Translations under genes and position numbers: made by a program
Assembly: GCA_030836185.1 (NCBI GenBank)
Contig: JAURQH010000105.1
Location: 1-55,970, forward strand
Reading direction: 5' to 3'
Origin: Planctomycetota bacterium
Lineage (GTDB): Bacteria > Planctomycetota > Planctomycetia > Planctomycetales > Planctomycetaceae
DNA: 55,970 nucleotides
Part shown: positions 26,428-35,417 of the stretch, one piece after another
Position numbering within the stretch: position 1 is the stretch's first letter
Layout: each line of letters starts with the position of its first letter
The notes under the pieces: generated by a model
What the model saw: only the letters and a program-made list of their open reading frames with translations
What the model was told of the DNA's origin: nothing
Database searches by the model: none

Positions 26428-27465
26428 CTAACGGGCTTCGTTTTCAAGTCCGTACTCTTCAATTTTCTTGTGCAATGTATTTCTGTTGATGCCAAGTTTG
26501 GTGGCTGTCCGTGTCTGGACACCTTGAGAAGACTTGAGAACCTGAGAAATGAGTTCTTTTTCGACCATCGAGACAACAGATTGGTAAATGTTGTCCTGAT
26601 GTTGGCTGATGGACGCGGTGACGAACTCGGAACACAAATCGACAAGTCCGCGACCACTCTTTCTCCCGAGACGAACCGGCGACATCCCTTTCACGTGTCC
26701 GGGGAGAAGGTCGAGGGTCATTTTGTCGTCTGTCGAAAGAACAATAGCACGTTCGACATAATTTTGGAGCTCACGGACATTTCCGGGCCAAGCGTAAGAC
26801 TTCAGATGATTTGAGACTTCAGGAGTTAACTGTAAAGGTTTTTTTCTGTTGATATGCGCATAGATTTTGAGGAAGTGTTCAACTAACTCTATGATGTCGT
26901 CTTCTCTCTCAGAGAGTGAGGGGAGATAGATCGGGACAACATTTAAACGATAGTACAAGTCTTCGCGAAAGCGTCCTTCCTCAACTTCAGTGAATAAATC
27001 ACGGTTTGTCGCCGCGACAACTCGGCAATCGACACGAATCGTTTTTGTGTCTCCGACTCGTTCAAATTCCTGTTGTTGCAAAACTCGTAGCAATTTGACT
27101 TGAAGTTTGAAGCTGACTGAATTGATTTCGTCCAGGAAAATCGTTCCGCCATGAGCGGCTTCAAAACGTCCCGTGCGATTTTCATGAGCACTGGTAAAAG
27201 CACCTTTAACGTGACCAAATAATTCAGACTCAAGGAGATTTTCGCTCAGGGCACCGCAATTCACTCGAATATACGGCCCGGTTGATCTTGGGCTCAATTC
27301 ATGAATTGCTTCCGCGATGAGTTCTTTTCCGGTGCCTGTCTCACCTGTCAACAAAACGGACGCAGATGATTCGGCCACTTGGCGGGTCAATTGATACACC
27401 TCGCGCATAGCAGTTGAATTACCAATCACCTGTTGTAACACGGGACTGTCGTCGACAGTGACCAT
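26428..27465 (-). CDS. Sigma-54-dependent transcriptional activator without sensor domain
   Basis: 345 residues. The AAA+ domain starts almost immediately: Walker A GETGTGKE at 41-48, the sigma-54-contacting loop GAFTSA at 88-93 (variant of GAFTGA), Walker B TIFLDEIN near 108-115, and the R-finger region FREDLYYRLNV. The C-terminus (about 305-342) is a Fis-type helix-turn-helix. There is no receiver, GAF or PAS domain, so activity must be set by expression or a partner protein. About 355 bp of AT-rich non-coding DNA precede it. No -24/-12 promoter was recognised nearby, so its targets lie elsewhere. Confidence 0.88.
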   Translation of the reverse strand: MVTVDDSPVLQQVIGNSTAMREVYQLTRQVAESSASVLLTGETGTGKELIAEAIHELSPRSTGPYIRVNCGALSENLLESELFGHVKGAFTSAHENRTGRFEAAHGGTIFLDEINSVSFKLQVKLLRVLQQQEFERVGDTKTIRVDCRVVAATNRDLFTEVEEGRFREDLYYRLNVVPIYLPSLSEREDDIIELVEHFLKIYAHINRKKPLQLTPEVSNHLKSYAWPGNVRELQNYVERAIVLSTDDKMTLDLLPGHVKGMSPVRLGRKSGRGLVDLCSEFVTASISQHQDNIYQSVVSMVEKELISQVLKSSQGVQTRTATKLGINRNTLHKKIEEYGLENEAR

Positions 27466-27820
27466 GGTGAAATCTCATTCTTTTCTGCGTCGGAAACTGT
27501 TGTAGTCAATGGTTTAACTCCGAATCATCGAAGTGATCAGAAGAAAAACTAAAATGGAACAAATGCATATATCAGGCCATGATACATGTGTGCTTTAATG
27601 ATAGGCTGATAAACTCGAAAAACACACTTTAGAGACAACGCAACACAAAAAAAGTGAGGATTTGGTGTTTAAATATGGTCATATTCACATTTATCGCAGA
27701 TCATGTGCATATAAAATAGGCATAAATGCTTGTGGATAAGCACCGTATGGGCAGGAATTCTCAATATTAGAGAAGAGCAAGTTCATCATATCGGCAGGGG
27801 TAAGTTTGATATGACAAGGC
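27466..27820. other. AT-rich intergenic region
   Basis: No gene. The stretch 27540-27760 is distinctly AT-rich. CATTTAT (27688-27694) and ATAAATG (27722-27728) form a loose inverted repeat. It is the presumed promoter region of the sigma-54 activator; no clear hexamers were recognised. Confidence 0.35.
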
Positions 27821-30043
27821 CTATTGAGCAGATTCGAAGTTTTGCAGTCTCTCGCCAACCAACTGAGAATTTGGTTTAAGGCTTCCTATGACTGCTGCAA
27901 GAGCCGTGGCGACTTCCGGGTCAGTCGTCGATTCATGGGTATCATGCAACTCACCAGCCGCCTGGGTGTTCAATAACCATCCAAACTTTTGGATGTGATA
28001 CGCTAATTGATAGGCGGCTGATCGACGTGTTTCGGGAGAATTTTGCACCAGGAGTGCCGAGGAGAGCAAAGTGCGCTGTGAGGATTCTGTGGCGATGGAA
28101 GAGAGTCCCAGTAGGCACTTCTGTGCTAACTCAGGATTGCTCAAACCACTGGTCAATGCAGTCTCTGCGGGGGTCAAATCGTAAATGTCATTTCGACGGG
28201 TGGCGGCAATGTAGGATAGCCAGTACGCGGCTGATTCAATTTGTAACTTCTTTTGCTCAGGAGAAAGGTCGGGCGTATCAATGGAAGCTAGAAACTGCTG
28301 AATCTGTTCAGCGAATAATACTGAATCAATTGTTTCGGGCATGTACATCGACAGAGAGGTGCGTCCTATTGTTTCTAGCAACTGATATTCTTGATTTGCG
28401 GGACCGTAAATAATGATGGGGAGCGATGCAGTTCTTGCATCGGCTTTAAAGTTGGTGAGCGTCTGTGACAATGACCAGCGAATGGAGTTGATATGAATGG
28501 CAATCAGTTTTACATCCATTCGGCTTGATGCAATGATAAAGCCTTCACGGCCAGTGCGAATGTTTTCTGATGTGAAGCCACGATCACCCAGTCTCTCGCC
28601 CATTTGAGCTCCACGCTCTTCATTGGGATCGATGATAATTGCTCGATTGGATCGTGTATCGTTGAGTGCCGAAGAGAGGATCGAAACAATCCGTTCATTT
28701 CCAACGAACTGCTTGTCGGGATCAATTTTTAGAATTGTGGTGGCAGCGGCAAACTGTACCCGAGGTGATGGGTAGTTTAACGCGCTCAAAAGTGAGGCCT
28801 GTCGGGCGTCGTTTAGAACCAGTTGTTGTTGAGTGGCGACTTGTCCCAGAGCCTGAAGTGACGCCAGCACTGAATAGAGATTTGTATGATCCATCGAAAT
28901 ACTGAGGGCTTCGGTCAATACATCCGAACCTGCTGTCAAAGCAAGGTTGTAAACAGTTCCTGGGCCGGTTGGAAGCTCACTCTCCCAACCAACGCTGTGA
29001 TATTCTCTCGCCAATGCCAATGCAAGATAGGTGGCTTGAGTTGATTGGTTTTTGGGAGCCAATGCTAATGCTTGACCTGAAAAATGGCTTCCGACAACTA
29101 ATGAAGCAACTTCGGGCTCGACCTGCTGTTTTGAGAGTGTTTCAACATTAGAGTCCCAGAGCCATAGCGAGACCATTTTGTCTGCATCGAGCTTCCAAGG
29201 AAATTGATTTTGAAGATGCAATTGAGTTAAGCGTGTTAATTCATCAGCGAGATTGGAGGGTGAGACGACTGATTCGGACTCAATCTTCATAATTCGTTTT
29301 ATGGAAAGTCCTGCACTGAACTGACGCCCTGAAGGAACGTCGGGCCCGAAGGCGGGGAACCACAAATAACTGATCGAAGATCGATCATTCATCCAGCCCA
29401 AAGCAATGATGGAGGCGTCTTGAATTGTATCGCTCGGGGACATCACTCCGCCAATCAATACAGGGACAGCTTGCTCTCCAATTTGGACAATCGCGTAGAG
29501 TATGGCATTTCGTTTTGTGGCATCGGTTGTGGCGACAAACTCTTTAAGAAGAGCCGGGACGACAGGTGCACCCAAGTCGGTGATGGCCGTCAGTGCGATC
29601 TGTGTTTTTCCACCACCTGCAGTCAGGTCGTTGATGAGACTGTTAATTCGGTCAGGGTTTAGAGCCTGTTTGCGGAAGGCCACATTCATATTGTCCAGAA
29701 GTGTTTGGGATTCTGGTCTAAGTGCTTTGACGCGACTTAATCCGAGAAATATAGCTGGTCCATGATTGTCTCGCAGCTCCAGAATCGCGTCGTCATCAAG
29801 ATTCTCTGCAAGCAGTTTTTGAAGGTACTTTTTTGCGAGGTCAGCTCGCCCAAGTTTGTTCAAAAGAATGACCGAGTCAAAAATTTCAGCGGGTGACTCA
29901 GGCTCAGACAGGAGTGGATTGTTTTCGTAGGTGTTTTTGACTTCTTCTGGCTCATCCTGTGCGAATGCAGAGACAGCACTCATTGAAACAATGAGGGTCC
30001 AGATCAGACTGTTTTTCAGGAGGTGATTCAATGTCATCAGCAT
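27821..30043 (-). CDS. Exported HEAT-repeat protein with receiver-like insert
   Basis: About 740 residues from the ATG at 30043; 30037 is equally possible and no ribosome site decides. Signal peptide ending AVSAFAQ. HEAT-like helical repeats lie on both sides, for example LGAPVVPALLKEF...IGEQAVPVLIGG. A segment at about 467-587 has the strand pattern of a response-regulator receiver (RAIIIDPNEE, LIAIHINS, LPIIIYG), but the phospho-acceptor aspartate position reads His/Asn. Since the protein has an export signal, that domain is probably a structural pseudo-receiver. No family name known. Confidence 0.65.
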   Translation of the reverse strand: MLMTLNHLLKNSLIWTLIVSMSAVSAFAQDEPEEVKNTYENNPLLSEPESPAEIFDSVILLNKLGRADLAKKYLQKLLAENLDDDAILELRDNHGPAIFLGLSRVKALRPESQTLLDNMNVAFRKQALNPDRINSLINDLTAGGGKTQIALTAITDLGAPVVPALLKEFVATTDATKRNAILYAIVQIGEQAVPVLIGGVMSPSDTIQDASIIALGWMNDRSSISYLWFPAFGPDVPSGRQFSAGLSIKRIMKIESESVVSPSNLADELTRLTQLHLQNQFPWKLDADKMVSLWLWDSNVETLSKQQVEPEVASLVVGSHFSGQALALAPKNQSTQATYLALALAREYHSVGWESELPTGPGTVYNLALTAGSDVLTEALSISMDHTNLYSVLASLQALGQVATQQQLVLNDARQASLLSALNYPSPRVQFAAATTILKIDPDKQFVGNERIVSILSSALNDTRSNRAIIIDPNEERGAQMGERLGDRGFTSENIRTGREGFIIASSRMDVKLIAIHINSIRWSLSQTLTNFKADARTASLPIIIYGPANQEYQLLETIGRTSLSMYMPETIDSVLFAEQIQQFLASIDTPDLSPEQKKLQIESAAYWLSYIAATRRNDIYDLTPAETALTSGLSNPELAQKCLLGLSSIATESSQRTLLSSALLVQNSPETRRSAAYQLAYHIQKFGWLLNTQAAGELHDTHESTTDPEVATALAAVIGSLKPNSQLVGERLQNFESAQ

Positions 30044-30446
30044 CAGCGGGTGTCTCGCGATCCGCGGTTTCGAACGGCTTCGACCAGTGATAAGCATCCT
30101 TGCCTGATTGAGTTTCCGCTATCCTACGAAGAGTGGAAGAAGGAACTCAACCATAAACTCCTAAATACCGCAAATTTACAGGGTGGAAGGCACACTGTGA
30201 TGATTACATCGTTCGTGTGTCCGGCGTTTTGCCGTTACAACATTCCGTCTGCGCAATCCTGCGATGTCCTTTCTATCGTGTTCTCTCTCATTCTGCTTGA
30301 GGAGCAGGTGGTTGAAAGTTCGACTCTAACAAGAGTTCCGATCGGATGACCGTCACACCTTCCCCCATAAACTCGGTTTGTTTGGGTCGTAGCGATTGTG
30401 CTGATTGTGGCGTGTGATATTTACCTTGAGAGGCACTTATTATTTG
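30044..30446. other. Intergenic region between lysA and the HEAT-repeat gene
   Basis: No convincing gene. A small hairpin ACTCT-AACA-AGAGT lies around 30321-30334. The short open frames have no ribosome sites. It is likely the 3' region of lysA and the promoter of the HEAT-repeat gene, both on the minus strand. Confidence 0.35.
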
Positions 30447-31724
30447 TTACAGGCAAGACAGTTCGTGCGCTATGATTTCGTCCAATGTCTCTCGGCGTCG
30501 AATCAGTCGATACTCGCCCTCATCAACGAGGACTTCAGCTCCTCGGGGACGCGAATTATAGTTGCTACTCATTGCGGAGCCGTAAGCTCCCGCACTGAAT
30601 GTCGCCAGATAGTCATCTCGCTCCATTGGAGGTAATGCCCGGTCTTTGGCGAGATAATCACATGATTCGCAGATGGGACCGACAACATCGGCCGGTGTAC
30701 AACCTGCGATCTCTTTTTCAACATCCAATGGCATTTCGACATTTGTTTTTACGGGCCAGAGACGATGGAAGGCATCATACATTGCGGGACGCATCAGGTC
30801 GTTCATCGCTCCGTCCTGAATCACAAACCGTTTGCCTCCTTCGTGCTTGGTATAAAGCACCTGGCTGATCAAAACGGCAGAGTTGCCGGTGATGTAGCGT
30901 CCCGGCTCAAGAGCCAGCCGACAATTGGCGGCTTTGACGCCGGGGACGATGACATCGGCATAGACCGAAGCGTCGGGGCCTTCATCGGTGTGGTAACTGA
31001 TTCCAAAGCCACCACCCAGATTGATCCAGTTAATGTCGTGACCTTTGGCTCGCATCTCGCCGACAATCTCTTGGCCACGCTTTACGGCTTTTTCGTAAGG
31101 TTCTGTCGATAAAATTGGCGAACCGAGATGCATGTGAATTCCGCGCAACTCAAGATTCGGATCGGCGAGGACTTTGTCGGCCAACTGACTGGCCTTTTCG
31201 TAGTCCATGCCGAACTTGTTCCCTTTTTTACCGGTGGTTGTCTTTTGATGAGTCTTGGCGTCAATGTCGGGATTCAATCTGAGGGCGACGGGACCAATTT
31301 TGTTCATAGACGCTGCCACCGTCGAAATTCGGTCGAGTTCCGGTTCGCTTTCGACATTAAACATCAAAATCTCATTATCGAGTGCAAAGCGGATTTCGTC
31401 ATCCGTTTTGCCAACACCGGCAAATGCAATTTTCGATGTATCGCCCCCTGCCCTCTTGACACGATAAAGTTCTCCTCCAGAGACAACATCAAAACTGCTG
31501 CCGGCTTCTGCCATGACTTGAAGAATCGAGAGATTCGAGTTCGACTTCACTGAATAGCAGATGACGGGATCGACATCAGTAAAGGCATCCTGAATCTGCT
31601 TGAGACGAGTCAATAAATGCGACTTTGAATAGACCCACAAAGGGGTTCCAAACTCTTCTGCAAGTCTCGCGACAGGCACGTCTTCGCAGTACAACTCTCC
31701 CTCTCGGTAAGCAAATTCAGACAT
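30447..31724 (-). CDS. lysA: Diaminopimelate decarboxylase
   Basis: 425 residues. A PLP enzyme of the alanine-racemase fold that converts meso-diaminopimelate to lysine. The PLP lysine is K60 in [18 protein letters not shown], the glycine-rich [11 protein letters not shown] and the substrate-binding [11 protein letters not shown] near the C-terminus are present. asd lies 63 bp upstream on the same strand, so two steps of the aspartate-to-lysine pathway are adjacent and probably co-transcribed. Confidence 0.96.
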   Translation of the reverse strand: MSEFAYREGELYCEDVPVARLAEEFGTPLWVYSKSHLLTRLKQIQDAFTDVDPVICYSVKSNSNLSILQVMAEAGSSFDVVSGGELYRVKRAGGDTSKIAFAGVGKTDDEIRFALDNEILMFNVESEPELDRISTVAASMNKIGPVALRLNPDIDAKTHQKTTTGKKGNKFGMDYEKASQLADKVLADPNLELRGIHMHLGSPILSTEPYEKAVKRGQEIVGEMRAKGHDINWINLGGGFGISYHTDEGPDASVYADVIVPGVKAANCRLALEPGRYITGNSAVLISQVLYTKHEGGKRFVIQDGAMNDLMRPAMYDAFHRLWPVKTNVEMPLDVEKEIAGCTPADVVGPICESCDYLAKDRALPPMERDDYLATFSAGAYGSAMSSNYNSRPRGAEVLVDEGEYRLIRRRETLDEIIAHELSCL

Positions 31725-31787
31725 CGGAGTTCTTTCGGTGATATTCAGCGTGTCGTTTGTCTTGTCTTCTCGGACATTTTGGCAGCA

Positions 31788-32807
31788 TTAGGTTTTCGCC
31801 GTCTCACGATGTGTGGCCAGAAGTTCGGCAATCTGTACGGCGTTCGTGGCGGCCCCTTTGCGGAGATTGTCGCTGACACACCAGAAACTTAAACCGTTGG
31901 GGTGAGAGAGGTCTTTTCGGACACGACCGATGAAGACTTCGTCCGATCCATTACATTGTGAAGGCAATGGGTATTGTCCATGTGCCGTGTCGTCGATGAC
32001 TGTGATTCCGGGGAATTGTGAAAATAATTCACGGGCTTTTTCGGGAGAAATGGGCTGCTCAGTTTCCACAGTAATGGTTTCGCTGTGACAGTTTGCAACT
32101 GGTATTCGCACACAGGTTGCATTGATGGCCATGTCTGGCGTGCCCAGAATTTTGCGAGTTTCGTAGACCATCTTTAACTCTTCGCTGGTGTAGCCCTCTT
32201 CTTTTTCTGATCCGATTTGCGGAATGGCATTGAATGCAATCGGGTGAGCAAAGACCTTGTACTCGTAATCTTCTTTGGCGAGATACGCTTTACTGCCGTC
32301 CCATAAATCGGCATTTCCCTGAACTCCGGCTCCACTGGTGGCTTGATAGGTCGAGACAATCACACGTTTGACGGGTGAATGATCGTGAAGAGCTTTGAGC
32401 GCTAAGACCATTTGCGTAGTGGAGCAATTGGGGCTGGCGATGATGCCTTTGGCATTCAGTGCTGCTTCGGGATTGATTTCAGGAACGACCAGCGCGACAT
32501 CGTCATTCATTCGCCAAAAACCAGATTCATCAATCACAATGGCGCCCGCTTTGACGGCAGAGGGGAGGTATTCGGCTGCCGTGTCGTCTGGAGTGCTGGC
32601 AATAACCAGTTCCAGCCCTTCAAAGCAATCATGAGTGAGTTCTTCAATCGTGACATCGACACCTCGAAACGGGACGGTTGTTCCAGCACTGCGTGCGGAG
32701 GCAAACAATCGAACAGAATTGGCCGGAAACTCCCGCTCTTCGAGCAGTTTCAGGATGATGCGACCTACGGCCCCCGTGGCGCCGAGGACGCCGACCGACT
32801 CAAACAT
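31788..32807 (-). CDS. asd: Aspartate-semialdehyde dehydrogenase
   Basis: 339 residues. It reduces aspartyl phosphate to aspartate semialdehyde. NADP-binding VLGATGAVGR is at 8-17, the catalytic cysteine is C128 in SPNCSTTQM, and QATSGAGVQG and the RIPVANCHSE region follow. GGGAG lies nine bases before the ATG. A perfect hairpin in the leader abuts that ribosome site. Upstream of lysA in an apparent two-gene unit. Confidence 0.96.
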   Translation of the reverse strand: MFESVGVLGATGAVGRIILKLLEEREFPANSVRLFASARSAGTTVPFRGVDVTIEELTHDCFEGLELVIASTPDDTAAEYLPSAVKAGAIVIDESGFWRMNDDVALVVPEINPEAALNAKGIIASPNCSTTQMVLALKALHDHSPVKRVIVSTYQATSGAGVQGNADLWDGSKAYLAKEDYEYKVFAHPIAFNAIPQIGSEKEEGYTSEELKMVYETRKILGTPDMAINATCVRIPVANCHSETITVETEQPISPEKARELFSQFPGITVIDDTAHGQYPLPSQCNGSDEVFIGRVRKDLSHPNGLSFWCVSDNLRKGAATNAVQIAELLATHRETAKT

Positions 32808-32818
32808 GATTTTCTCCC

Positions 32819-32837
32819 AGCAGAGAGCGACTCTGCT
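32819..32837 (-). promoter_or_regulatory. asd: Leader hairpin adjoining the asd ribosome site
   Basis: AGCAGAG (32819-32825) and CTCTGCT (32831-32837) form a perfect 7-bp stem with a five-base loop, directly 5' of the asd GGGAG element on the minus strand. It could modulate translation; no lysine-riboswitch architecture was recognised. Confidence 0.45.
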
Positions 32838-32907
32838 CTGAATGATCTACAAATGACAAAGCTCAGTTGGATTCCGGTGATGTTGTCCAGACAATGACCA
32901 CAACGTA

Positions 32908-32957
32908 CCGGTTCACCTTCAGACTGATGCATCAGTATATACCGGATTATGAACCGG
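32908..32957. promoter_or_regulatory. Nested palindrome upstream of asd (possible operator)
   Basis: CCGGTTCA (32908-32915) and TGAACCGG (32950-32957) are a perfect inverted repeat. Inside lies a perfect 12-bp palindrome CTGATGCATCAG (32924-32935). It is about 100 bp upstream of asd. Confidence 0.45.
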
Positions 32958-33396
32958 CATCAATCGAGTAGGGAGCCACGTTGAGCCAGATCCCAGATCC
33001 TGTGATTAGAGAGTGACTGAGCGATATTTCAGCCAATTATTTAGGTTCATAAGACTAATACGAAATCATCCTGAAGATCGACAATTCGCGGACATGTCTT
33101 TCCCTCACTGGAGAATTCAACATCTTGGTAAATTTGTCAACCACACGCTGAAGCAACGAACAGGTAGCTGGATTCGCAAGAATTCAGACGAAATTCAACA
33201 ACAGCGTCGCTCCTTCTGAGCTCTTGCGAGTTCAGCTACGACATACAACCGATCTCATCGGGACCGTTGGAACGGAGCAACAATAGAATCAAGACATTGA
33301 AGCGAACTCATTATGGATATCGAAACGAAAGCGGATTCGAACAGAAACAACTATTGCTCCGTCAGGCTAAATAGACATTCGTCGGATGAGCTTTTT
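32958..33396. other. Gene-poor spacer
   Basis: No convincing gene. A basic 68-codon frame at 33013-33219 (plus, GTG start) has no recognised motif or ribosome site. ACGGAGCAA (33272-33280) and TTGCTCCGT (33354-33362) form a widely spaced perfect inverted repeat. No tRNA fold was found. Confidence 0.35.
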
Positions 33397-34044
33397 CTAC
33401 TTCAGAAGATTGAAAATCAAAGGGTCGGAAAGACTTGAGGCGATATGTGTGGCTGACGAGAAGTCGTGGGAGGCTGTGTGTCGATGCGGGACCGAAATTG
33501 TGATGGCTCCCGCCGCTGCCGCTGCCTTTGTGCCGGCTTCACTGTCCTCAAAGACGATCATTTCAGTGGGGGAGATGCCGAGTCGTTCGGCGGCGAGAAG
33601 ATAGACATCGGGTTCCGGTTTCCCGCGGTCCACATCTTCCTGGGTGCAAGTGGTCTTGAAATTTGAGCGAATCTCGTATCGGCCCAATAAGTCTTCAACA
33701 TACTCCCGGTGTGATGACGTTGCGACTGCCATCGGTAACGGAATCGATTTGATATGGTTCAACAAGTCGAACAGCCCAGGCATCGGCTGTAAGTGTTCGT
33801 CGAGCAGGCCCATGAAAATTTCTTGTGACTCGACGATCAAGGCGCCGATGGATTCGTCAAGTCCCGTCATGTCGAGCATGTTACGAAAGGCTTCCGGGGC
33901 TCGTCGCCCCAGCATCGAATTGCGGATCTCGTCTGTCATCTTCAGGGAACGGCGATTCAGCAATTCATTGCCGGCAATGTCGAAAACATTTTCAGTATTA
34001 AACATCAGCCCATCGAGATCGAAGACGGCGGCAGAAATCGGCAT
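33397..34044 (-). CDS. HAD-superfamily phosphatase (possible phosphoglycolate phosphatase)
   Basis: 215 residues. HAD motif I is FDLDG with D9 and D11, motif II VATSSHREY (T/S), motif III lysine in RGKPEPDVYL, and motif IV VFEDSEAGTKAA. A helical cap lies between I and II. This matches the beta-phosphoglucomutase/phosphoglycolate phosphatase subfamily. The ATG overlaps the glcF stop by one base (TGATG), so it is co-translated with the glycolate oxidase genes. That makes 2-phosphoglycolate an attractive substrate, but the substrate is inferred from context only. Confidence 0.82.
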   Translation of the reverse strand: MPISAAVFDLDGLMFNTENVFDIAGNELLNRRSLKMTDEIRNSMLGRRAPEAFRNMLDMTGLDESIGALIVESQEIFMGLLDEHLQPMPGLFDLLNHIKSIPLPMAVATSSHREYVEDLLGRYEIRSNFKTTCTQEDVDRGKPEPDVYLLAAERLGISPTEMIVFEDSEAGTKAAAAAGAITISVPHRHTASHDFSSATHIASSLSDPLIFNLLK

Positions 34045-35417
34045 CAGTGGGAATCCTCAATGGGGGCGCACCGGTAACTGCAATCGAGAAGATCGACCGG
34101 ATGGTAGACAGGCAGCGGCTCGCCTTTGTTTTTGAGTACGGCTTGAATCTGAAGAGAACATCCCGCGTTGCCCGTGATCACCGCTTCTGGTTCCGCTTGG
34201 AGGATGTTCTTCACTTTTCTTTGTCCGAGTCGATCCGCCATTTCAGGTTCTGTCAGGTTGTAACTTCCGGCCGCACCGCAACAGATTTCTGATTCAGCCA
34301 GTGGGGTCAGTGTCAGCCCGGGAATCAGGGATAACAGTTCGCGGGGTTGAGATCGGATTTGCTGCGCGTGGCAAAGATGACAGGCATCGTGATAAACGGC
34401 ATTCAGAGGGATCTCGCCTTTCGGCTCGCGAGGCCCCAGTTCCATGAGGAATTCGGAAATGTCTTGGACCTTGGCTGTGAATTGGGACAGCTTGACGGCG
34501 GTGGCTTCATCGGTTCCTTCGATTTCTTCGGCCAAGTGGTGATACTCTTTCAGCATCGCGCCACAGCCGGCCACATTGATGATGATGGCATCCAAATCTT
34601 CGGACAAAAAGGCTTCTGCATTCTGGCGTGCGAATTCGAGTGCAGGTTTTTCGGCTCCCGAATGGTAATGAATGGCTCCACAACAACCTTGTGTGTTGGG
34701 GATTACCACTTCGCAGCCGTTCTCTTGAAGCACTCGTGCGGTGGCTCGATTGGTCTGAGAGAACATGGCTTCCGCAACACAGCCTGTGAATAATCCCACT
34801 CTCGCTCGTTTCTCACCCTTTGCCGGAAGCGTATGAGGGAACTGTTTACCACGACGCTGAAGCTTGGGAAGTTGCTGATAGAGCCTGCGGAGTTTCGTTG
34901 GCAAAAGCTTCGGCAAGCCAATGGCGTCAATGGCCCGGTCGAGCTTTAAGTCTTGCATCATCCGAGCCGGCGCCAATGCCCATCTCAATTTCTTGGGATA
35001 GGGAAACAGTCCATGCAAGAAAATGGACTGAAACCAACCACCTGTCTTCTTTCCCGTGGCCGCATCACGCTTATGAGTATCCACTCGAAACGGTTCGATG
35101 AGTCTGCCGTACTGTACTCCTGACGGACAGGCCGTCTCGCAACTTCGACAATCAAGGCACAAGTCGAGATGTTTTTGGACGGTGTCTGTCAATTCAATAC
35201 GTTCATCGACGACTGCTCGCATGAGATAAATTCGGCCACGAGGAGAGTTGTTCTCATCTCCCGTTTCCAGATACGTCGGGCAGGCCGATGTGCATAAGCC
35301 GCAATGAACACAATCGAGGAATTTCGTGTAATCGATCTTCCCACCGACAATCGGCAACGCATGATCGATGGGAGGATCTTGAAGAGTATCAGAAGTTGGC
35401 GGTGATGGATTATTCAA
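34044..35417 (-). CDS. glcF: Glycolate oxidase iron-sulfur subunit
   Basis: 457 residues from a TTG with GGAGGG upstream. Two 4Fe-4S motifs are present: CVHCGLCTSACPTY and CLDCRSCETACPSG. Two cysteine-rich CCG domains follow: a GCCGAIHYHSG element and ICCGAAGSYN. It transfers electrons from the GlcD/GlcE flavoprotein to the quinone pool. The start overlaps glcE by eight bases and its stop overlaps the HAD gene. Confidence 0.92.
   Translation of the reverse strand: MNNPSPPTSDTLQDPPIDHALPIVGGKIDYTKFLDCVHCGLCTSACPTYLETGDENNSPRGRIYLMRAVVDERIELTDTVQKHLDLCLDCRSCETACPSGVQYGRLIEPFRVDTHKRDAATGKKTGGWFQSIFLHGLFPYPKKLRWALAPARMMQDLKLDRAIDAIGLPKLLPTKLRRLYQQLPKLQRRGKQFPHTLPAKGEKRARVGLFTGCVAEAMFSQTNRATARVLQENGCEVVIPNTQGCCGAIHYHSGAEKPALEFARQNAEAFLSEDLDAIIINVAGCGAMLKEYHHLAEEIEGTDEATAVKLSQFTAKVQDISEFLMELGPREPKGEIPLNAVYHDACHLCHAQQIRSQPRELLSLIPGLTLTPLAESEICCGAAGSYNLTEPEMADRLGQRKVKNILQAEPEAVITGNAGCSLQIQAVLKNKGEPLPVYHPVDLLDCSYRCAPIEDSH

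Noticed and set aside
33330-33360. tRNA T-arm-like TTCGAATCC on the minus strand
   Set aside because: The flanking bases do not form a T stem and no acceptor or anticodon arm could be built.
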